Source of the DNA: Antedon bifida
Taxonomy: Eukaryota > Echinodermata > Crinoidea > Comatulida > Antedonidae
DNA: 64,000 bases
Assembly (NCBI GenBank): GCA_963402885.1
Contig: OY727095.1
Location: forward strand, 1,617,001-1,681,000
Direction: 5' to 3'
The position numbers were made by a program, and so were the translations under genes. Positions 57,490 to 64,000 of the stretch are shown here, piece by piece. Below the pieces are notes generated by a model. The model made no database searches. It was given only the letters and a program-made list of their open reading frames with translations, and was not told where the DNA came from. How positions within the stretch are numbered: the first letter of the stretch is position 1; each line of letters begins with the position of its first letter.

Positions 57490-58640
57490 TTTGATGTCTG
57501 AAACATTAAAACATAAATTCGGAATAATGGCGAACCTAAGTCGCAAATTGTTAGTTAGATATTTGTTATAATTTCATCATCTCATTTGTCATGTTACACG
57601 TGTGTGTGTGTGTGACCTATAATAAATAAATAAGGGATGGCAGGCTACAGGTAGGCCTACTTCGAGGGGAAATTCATCAGATTGTTTCATCAAAACAATA
57701 ACTCATAAGGTCGGAAACATTTAGAACATAAATAGATAATGAAACCAAATTTTGAGATATTGCGTTGTTCTCTTTTGTTATCAATCTTTTCATGTCACGT
57801 ACCGTAATAGAAGGTAACAGTTGAACATGCATATCACAATAAATAAATAATGGTAATTAACTAATTAATTCACCAATCCTAATGGCATTTTCATCAAGTT
57901 TTAACAATCTTTGATGTCGGAAACATTCCCAATAATAGAGACTAATTTTGCAATATGTTAGAGATATTTTATTCAGCTGGTACTTTTTACCTTGATATCG
58001 GGAACATTTGAACATAAATTCGCAATAATGGATCATAATTGTGCAATGAAGTCGTGTCATCTTGTTCATATGATGTGGGAAAAAACTTTGGATGAGATAT
58101 GGGGTGAGCGAAATTCTAAGCAAGCTAAATACATAATACTTATTTTGAGGTTGGAAAAAAGCACGTGAATTCGCAAATAATTGAACCTAATTTTGCAATG
58201 AAGTCGTCATCTAATTTGTTCATATCGATGTGAGAAAATGTTTGGACGGGAATGTGGTGAGCGAAATTCTAAGCAAGCTAAATACATGAGTTATTTTAAG
58301 GTTGGAAACACAACGTGAATTCGCAAACAATTGAACGTAATTTTGCAATAAAGTCGTTTGTTCAGATCATATTACAATGTGGGAAAAAAGTTTGAGCGAA
58401 ATTCTAAGCAAGTATTACTTCGAAGTCGGGGGAACAACCTTAAATTCGCAATAATGCAATGGAACCTAATTTTGCAATGAAGTCGGTCACCTTGTTTGAT
58501 ACGATGTTGGAAACACGTTTGGAGGGGTGGACGAAATTCTAGGAAGCTAAATACAGTTAGTTATAACACTAATTATTTTGAGGTCGGGAATATTAGAATT
58601 TATACTTAAATGGAACCTAATTTTGCAATGGAGATTGCAT
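57490..58640. repeat. Diverged tandem repeat, about 120-140 bp, five or more units
   Basis: Recurring phrases: ATAAATTCGCAATAATGGA, CCTAATTTTGCAATGAAGTC, GCGAAATTCTAAGCAAGCTA and TTTTGAGGTCGG. Units differ by indels, so the array is old. No coding potential. Confidence 0.7.
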
Positions 58641-59970
58641 GCGTTATTTTCATCTCGGTTGTTCGTTCCATCAATTATACGTCGTACATAATGTGGAACA
58701 TGCATGCACTGTTATACTTTGTGGGGTGATGAGAGTGGGATGCTACTGTAATCAAGTTAATATATTATTTATTGACATACAGTAATTTAATTAGCTATAT
58801 CGATGGAATAGTAGATTAGGCCTATATTTACACATTTGCAGCCTTCACTATTTATATTTAAAAGCAATATGCTATATAACATTGAATCACGGTGAAACAT
58901 ATAACAATAAAGAAACAAGTATAGAAAAATGGTTAGCTTTAAGAAATACTATTATGCTAATATAATTTCTAATTTGCTACGATTATCAGAAAAGGAATTC
59001 ACTGTGATACGAGTTACAGGTGGTACTGATCTGATTTTATTTCGTTTCATCTTGTATATAAATTACATTGTATAATCCGGGTTGTAAAATGAAAACAAAC
59101 AAATGAAAATCTCACAAATTCTTTATGTGTAAAATATTTTAAAACGAGATATAGATGATAATAATGATCATTGTCAAGTGTATAGAAAAATATGAACATT
59201 AATGAAATAGGAGGTAAAATACGGAATTGATAAATGTAAAAATGTTACTGATGAATTGTAACGACATTGGGAATTAACAAATGTGTTAAATAATATGTTT
59301 GCGACACAAAAGAGAGAAAAAAAGCTATCGATGGAATGGTGGGTACAAAATCCATGATAATTTAGCTACTTAGCTGAAATAAATTCGACGGGAACCTGAT
59401 TTCACAAGAGGACCTCTTATATGAGTTTGTGAGGACTCCGTTTATAGAGGACATCTTAATATCTGTTCTAAAAACTCCTTAATATCAGTTCCAGAATTAA
59501 CCTTAATATCAGTTCTTTTCTAATGAAGAATCTGGGCAATTTACAATCAAGCAACAACACCACATAATTCTACTGTACGTGAACTAGCCTTAATACCGCC
59601 TGATTACGGTATATAGGCCTACAGTATTAGCTTCAGAATAAATGACGACGCATTCTACAGATATTTAAAAAAATGAAAATATTAAATTGGCTTCGTCGAA
59701 ATGTTGTACCTTGATAGACAGACCCCCAAGCACATGTAAATCCTCAGATTCTGCTTGATCACAGACAATCTGCACTGCAGCACAACTAAAAAGCAGTAAA
59801 AAGATTTTGGCACACACGGCGTATCATATAATTTGCGGACCATGACCGAAGCACTTCCGCTTCGATCTATTCGACGAAAATCAAAAAAGGATAACTATTT
59901 TCTGCTTTATATTTAATTTAATGTAATGGTGATCTAATAACAGGCGTAACAACACATAATACATATTGTA
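58641..59970. other. No gene seen
   Basis: AT-rich DNA inside the tentative large element. Around 59450-59520 CCTTAATATCAGTTC and TTAATATC phrases recur a few times. No exon recognised. Confidence 0.4.
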
Positions 59971-60202
59971 GGATCAGGTGCCGTTTTCGGCCACCTCGAC
60001 TTATATGGACTATACCATTATTATGATAGGGGTGTGGTGTATTATGTTTTATGTAGAGAAGGGTGTCTATTGAATGGGAAGACAATACAATTGTTCTGTT
60101 ATGTAACCTACAGTACAAACTACAAGGAACAATACAATACATCAAAAACTAGCAATGCATGTACTTTTTAAGGCATGTTATTATTAGGTACTGTGTTAGG
60201 GA

Positions 60203-61130
60203 ATGCCAAGATTTTGTAACAATATTACTATATTAGCTAAAGATATTTTAAATAAAACAAATTTTATAGACAAATTTAATGAAGAACCATCTACTAACTG
60301 GATAAAGCCATTTAGGAAAAATAATAAACAAGTTGATCATAACGAGTGGTTTTCAAAGGCCCAATGCAAAACAACGTTAACGGAATATACTATGTATAAA
60401 GGAACTCCAAACCTTGAACAATATTTGTTAGATAAAACTAATTTTAAGAGTATCAATTCAAAATTTAAAGCAAGATCAAAGTCTCTAGATCTTGAGGGTC
60501 GTAGACAATCCTGGTCAAATCATAACACAGGATTATGTAAGATGTGTAGTACTAACGAAAAAGAAACAGTAAACCATTTTTTATTTAAATGTCCTACATT
60601 AAACTCTGTTAGACAATAATTAAGTATGTAGTGGGATAATTTTAATTGTGGATCTCGGGAATTAAAACACCACTTTATATGCTAGACAATTTATTCACTG
60701 AAAATGAAACATTAGGAAAAATCTTTGATTTGTATTGTAAAATATTATTAATGAAAGCATGGGTTACTAGATCTACAATTTTATCAGCATTACCTCTCTC
60801 AACTAATTGATTAATATACTAAACAAGCTACAGACATCTCTATGAGGATGTATCTGTAAGTTTTATTTATTTATTAGGCCTATCCTGTATTTTTGTTGTT
60901 CTGTTTTTATTTTTGTAGTTATATATATTGTACAATTTACGTATTATGTATTTTCATACAGATCTAATTAATTAATTAGTTTACATTTTGTTTTAATGTT
61001 ATGTATTAGTATTTAGAACTTTGTGGCTTATGTTATTTGTACTTTTGTTTGTAAATTGGATGCACCATTAACTGATAAATGTGTGACACCGATATAAAGG
61101 TGATTCCTATGAATAAATAAATAAATAAAA
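60203..61130 (+). mobile_element. 5'-truncated non-LTR retrotransposon (LINE), 3' end
   Basis: An open frame at 60203-60619 (138 residues) ends with a C-x2-C ... H-x4-C arrangement (CKMC, NHFLFKC), as in the zinc-knuckle region after the RT domain of LINE ORF2 proteins. A frame-broken continuation (FDLYCKILLMKAWVTRS) runs to about 60810. The element ends TGATTCCTATGAATAAATAA with an AATA-repeat tail near 61105-61128. Catalytic RT is absent. It is not a host gene. Confidence 0.75.
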
Positions 61131-61679
61131 ACTATATAAGTAGGTATACTTACTTATTATATATAAAAACTAAACTAAACACTACAGTATAATCAAAATT
61201 AAAGCATACTAGGCCTATGTTATTCCTATCTGGATTTAAACACTTTAAATTTTAGTACAATCGGATTCGAAATTAGAAAATCTTAAATACAACAATACAA
61301 TCGGAATTAAAACATGTTAAACTACAATACAACTAAATACTACAGTACAATTAGAACCAAAACATATTAAAAACTACAGTACAATCGGAATTAAAACATC
61401 GATACTAAATACTACAGTACAATCGATATTAAAATATTCTAAATACTACATTACAATCGGTTAAATTACCTACACTCTATAATGTTGTGAAATATGTAAA
61501 AGAATGTTGGCAAATGCATTCTAATCGGCCCAATCCTATCGGTAGATAAATCATATTTTTTATTTGCAAGGGATAAATCCCAACAACATGGATTTGAACC
61601 CAAGAACCTGGAATCAGTAGACAAGCACAATTGAAGATTCATTGACAGAAACGAAACGATTGTAGATACAGAAACAAAA
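61131..61679. other. Non-coding; ACTACAGTACAATCGG-type repeat and tRNA-like patch
   Basis: Between 61170 and 61460 ACTACAGTACAATC and AATTAAAACAT recur about six times at irregular spacing. At 61585-61600 GGGTTCAAATCC (minus strand) resembles a B box but no A box is clear. Confidence 0.45.
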
Positions 61680-62130
61680 TGGTAGCAGATTCATTGACGA
61701 CATTATATGTATTTTTATTTTACGACGACTCGGCTATAGTTGGACTTAAAACAACGATATTCTCTGTATCTGAGATTATTCGATTCATACCGATTATGGC
61801 AACAATTTTCTTGAACTAAACATAAGTAAAACGAAAGAAATAAGGATTGATTTTCGAAAACATAATTGGTCTGACAGTATACATTAATTAAAGTAAATGA
61901 AGTAGAGATCGTTAACAATTATAAGTATCTGGCAGTAGTGTTTGACTTAAACTTAAATGGGTGGACATTAGTTAAAAAGTTAAATACAAGGCTGTACTGC
62001 TTGAGGAAACTCGGTTCTTTGGGGTAAAGCAGGATATTTGTACTATAGAATGTTTATGTTTTACTAATCAGTGATGTTCTATTTGGGCATATTGTATATT
62101 GGGCTAGCCGATGTATTCCATGCTATATTG
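61680..62130 (+). pseudogene. Degenerate LINE reverse-transcriptase fragment
   Basis: With frame jumps, the plus strand reads FYDDSAIV (from the catalytic Y-x-D-D box), LNISKTKEIRIDFRK, VNNYKYLAVVFDLNLN and LYCLRKLGSLG: the order seen in the RT and thumb of CR1/L2-like LINEs. Several stops and shifts make it inactive. Confidence 0.7.
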
Positions 62131-63182
62131 GAAGACACTAATCATCCTCTTCATGGCGACATTATCAGCTCCGTTTTGCATTCGCTATTATAACGTTTTG
62201 ATGCAAACGTTGTTCAATTAGAACATGTATTTCTACACAGAAACGTTTAAAAACGTGTTTAAAACGTTTTAGAAAAAACAAACCTAAAAACACGCAATGT
62301 CAAACGCTGTGTTTTCTGGGAACAAAATGGTACAGATTCATTGACAAAATTAAAATGTTTATTTGTTTTACTGATTACCTAATAATCAGTATGTGATAGA
62401 TCTTTTTTTTTTTGTCTTGTGTGTGTTCGTCCCACTTTTATTATCATACTCTGTTATAAATATTATATTTTTTAAACGATTTTCCCGATTTTTTAAAGAT
62501 CTTATTAAATGTACTACTGTCATCTACTACTGTGTTATCGTTAGGTAAATTATATTTTTTATTTGTAACTGGAATAAAAACTTCCTTTATATACTTTCTG
62601 TATCTATAAATCTGTAACAATTATTCAATATCCACCTTAGGGAATCCACCTAATATATTAGGGAAGGATACCTAAAAATTATATAGAAATAAAATAAAGA
62701 GCCATAATATACTGTTTTAACTTGAAAACTGAAATTAATTCTACAGCATGCAGGGCGTAGTTGTTTTCCCTTTGTTGCTGAAACATAATGCACTAAACAA
62801 AAGAACAAAAGCAGCAGTATTTTAACACATTAACACACACTTAATTAATATTAATAAATGGGACACCCCTATTTTCCCATCTTTTTATAATGGTATAGTC
62901 CATACAAGTCGAGGTGGCCGAAAACGGCACCTGATCCCATATTGTAGTTTAATACTGGCTTAAATATGATTGTTTTATATAAACTGTATTTTAAAAAATG
63001 ACAATGGAACTTCATTTTGCAATAGTACCTAATTTGGCGCCTTAGACGCCAAATTAAGTGCGGTACCTCATTTGGCAGCGGTACCTCATTTGGCGTGACA
63101 GGGCCTGTTACTGTTGCTTGACATTAAACAGCGCAGCAGTTTCTTGTTGCATGTTAGTATGAACCGTACGAGAATCGGGTGA

Positions 63183-63522
63183 GTATATAAAGTATTGCTT
63201 GTTGTAGCGATTTGTCATTCAGTAAGGAGCGGCTCGGGCTGGTGGACAACACAACTTGCTTTCAGCATTCAAGATGTATATGCTGTTCATCAAGATTCCT
63301 GAGCCTCCTTTGCAAGTAAATCGTAACCTTGATGGTACAAGTTAAATCAGTAAATTGTAAGTATGCCTTTTTTGTGTTTTACATACCGCTGTTCTGTAAT
63401 ATCATCCAATAGTTCCTATAGGCCTAAATCATGTAAAGTTTTCTAAATATTTTGCATTTACCTCACACCTCATAAACTAATGTGTTCGTCCATGTTTAAA
63501 TTTATTAAGCATATAGGCCTAG
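63183..63522 (+). promoter_or_regulatory. Third NLR promoter/leader copy, no NLR exon in window
   Basis: TATATAAAG at 63184-63192, TCATTCAGT with A at 63221, leader, donor GTAAGT at 63358 and the first 160 bp of intron, nearly identical to 43957-44293 (about five differences). Similarity stops at TATAGGCCTAG. The leader ORF (ATG 63274) has TAC changed to TAA and ends after 23 codons at 63343-63345. No DED exon follows before 64000. Confidence 0.8.
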
Positions 63523-64000
63523 GGTACCTCGGCAGGTTACAGGGAAATTCGTTATTTACGTCACACGTGTATATTTTAAAAGCATCACAAAATATTTTTT
63601 GGTAGAGTTTTTAGTATTTATATAAGTAGTAAATACAGTGTGAATTATCAAATAAATATTTATAATTAACAAACAATAATAAAAAATGTGTTTTTTATTT
63701 ATGTACCAAACCTCGGCATGTGTGTGCCAATCCTCGGCATACGCTGCTGCCCAAGAAGCAAGCCCTGGAATTACGCGCGAGCGATTGCGCAATCGATCGT
63801 CGATGAAATAGTAGGCCTAGCTAGGCTAGGCCTAGCCATGGCCAGATGTGAAATAAATGAGTCAAAAAACAGCAATATTAAATTTATTTTACCAACAATT
63901 ATATTTTGAATAAAATTTAATAAACAACATTGCAAATAATTTAATTTAATTAGTTATTTCCGTTAGGTGCCGAAGTCTGGCACATATTTATAATTATCAA
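63523..64000. other. No gene seen; window end
   Basis: Two ACCTCGGCATG/TCCTCGGCAT phrases 21 bp apart and a TAGGCCTAGC-rich stretch at 63811-63836. If the third promoter drives a gene, its next exon must lie beyond 64000 or be lost. Confidence 0.4.

Larger units (their letters stand above)
59971..62937. mobile_element. 2.97-kb inverted-repeat transposon with 9-bp target duplication
   Basis: Ends GGATCAGGTGCCGTTTTCGG then CCACCTCGACTT; about 51 bp match the reversed right end with one difference (A/G at base 33), then weaker similarity to TAGGGGTGT. Flanks are the same 9-mer CATATTGTA at 59962-59970 and 62938-62946. A 9-bp duplication with long inverted ends suits Mutator-like elements. No transposase is recognised; the interior holds LINE fragments. 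Confidence 0.88.
56664..63112. mobile_element. Possible large DNA transposon with GCCAAATGAGGT subterminal repeats
   Basis: Left GGGCCTGTAACGCCAAATGA, right (reversed) GGCCCTGTCACGCCAAATGA; on both sides a second TGCCAAATGAGGT and a CACTTAATTTGGC follow. Repeats with AACCTAATTTTGCAAT fill 57490-58640 and recur at 63005-63030 next to the right end. No transposase and no clear target duplication, so the unit is tentative. A small palindrome, CGTTTTAGCGC..., lies at 57020-57107. Confidence 0.45.

Overview
This is a 64-kb piece of AT-rich animal nuclear DNA. Genes have many introns with GT/AG borders, there are several tRNA-derived SINEs, many inverted-repeat elements (often at TTAA), minisatellites, a Gypsy-type LTR remnant and LINE fragments. 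Tandem-DED/NACHT/LRR receptors, a PCGF1 orthologue and frequent TAGGCCTA octamers suggest a marine invertebrate deuterostome, most likely an echinoderm. The species call is inference.

Four protein genes can be built exon by exon from splice sites with matching phases. (1) Minus strand, 12836 to 8741: a five-exon, 349-residue type I membrane protein with a signal peptide, Thr-rich stalk, Cys-containing ectodomain, one membrane segment and an acidic tail ending in a YVNQ motif. (2) Minus strand, 25876 to 19002: seven exons encoding PCGF1 (RING plus RAWUL; Polycomb PRC1.1), with a C-terminal extension running into a 145-bp tandem repeat and a 78-copy 20-bp satellite in intron 2. (3) Plus strand, 29572 to 36072: NLR-A, tandem DED, NACHT and LRR, 1442 residues, cut short by a 3.8-kb nest of transposons; its decayed LRR tail and likely ancestral stop are at 39825-40530. 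(4) Plus strand, 44725 to 50962: NLR-B, 1475 residues, intact, with the same exon plan (all coding introns phase 1).

Both NLR genes begin with the same kind of TATA/Inr promoter and 5' leader, which carries a small upstream reading frame. A third copy of this promoter lies at 63183-63522 with no NLR exons visible before the window ends. The two receptors and the promoter copies form a small innate-immunity cluster that looks actively reshaped by duplication, LRR homogenisation and transposon insertion.

The remaining DNA is mostly repeats: 1-8.7 kb (inverted-repeat elements and a 21-bp minisatellite inside one), 13-18.7 kb (minisatellites, a SINE), 40.5-43.9 kb (a perfect 121-bp-arm inverted repeat and a 335-bp tandem duplication beside the NLR-B promoter), 53-56 kb (a duplicated block with opposed tRNA-like modules) and 56.1-63.1 kb (nested inverted-repeat transposons, one with a 9-bp target duplication, enclosing LINE pieces). 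All calls come from reading the sequence; no database search or transcript data was available.
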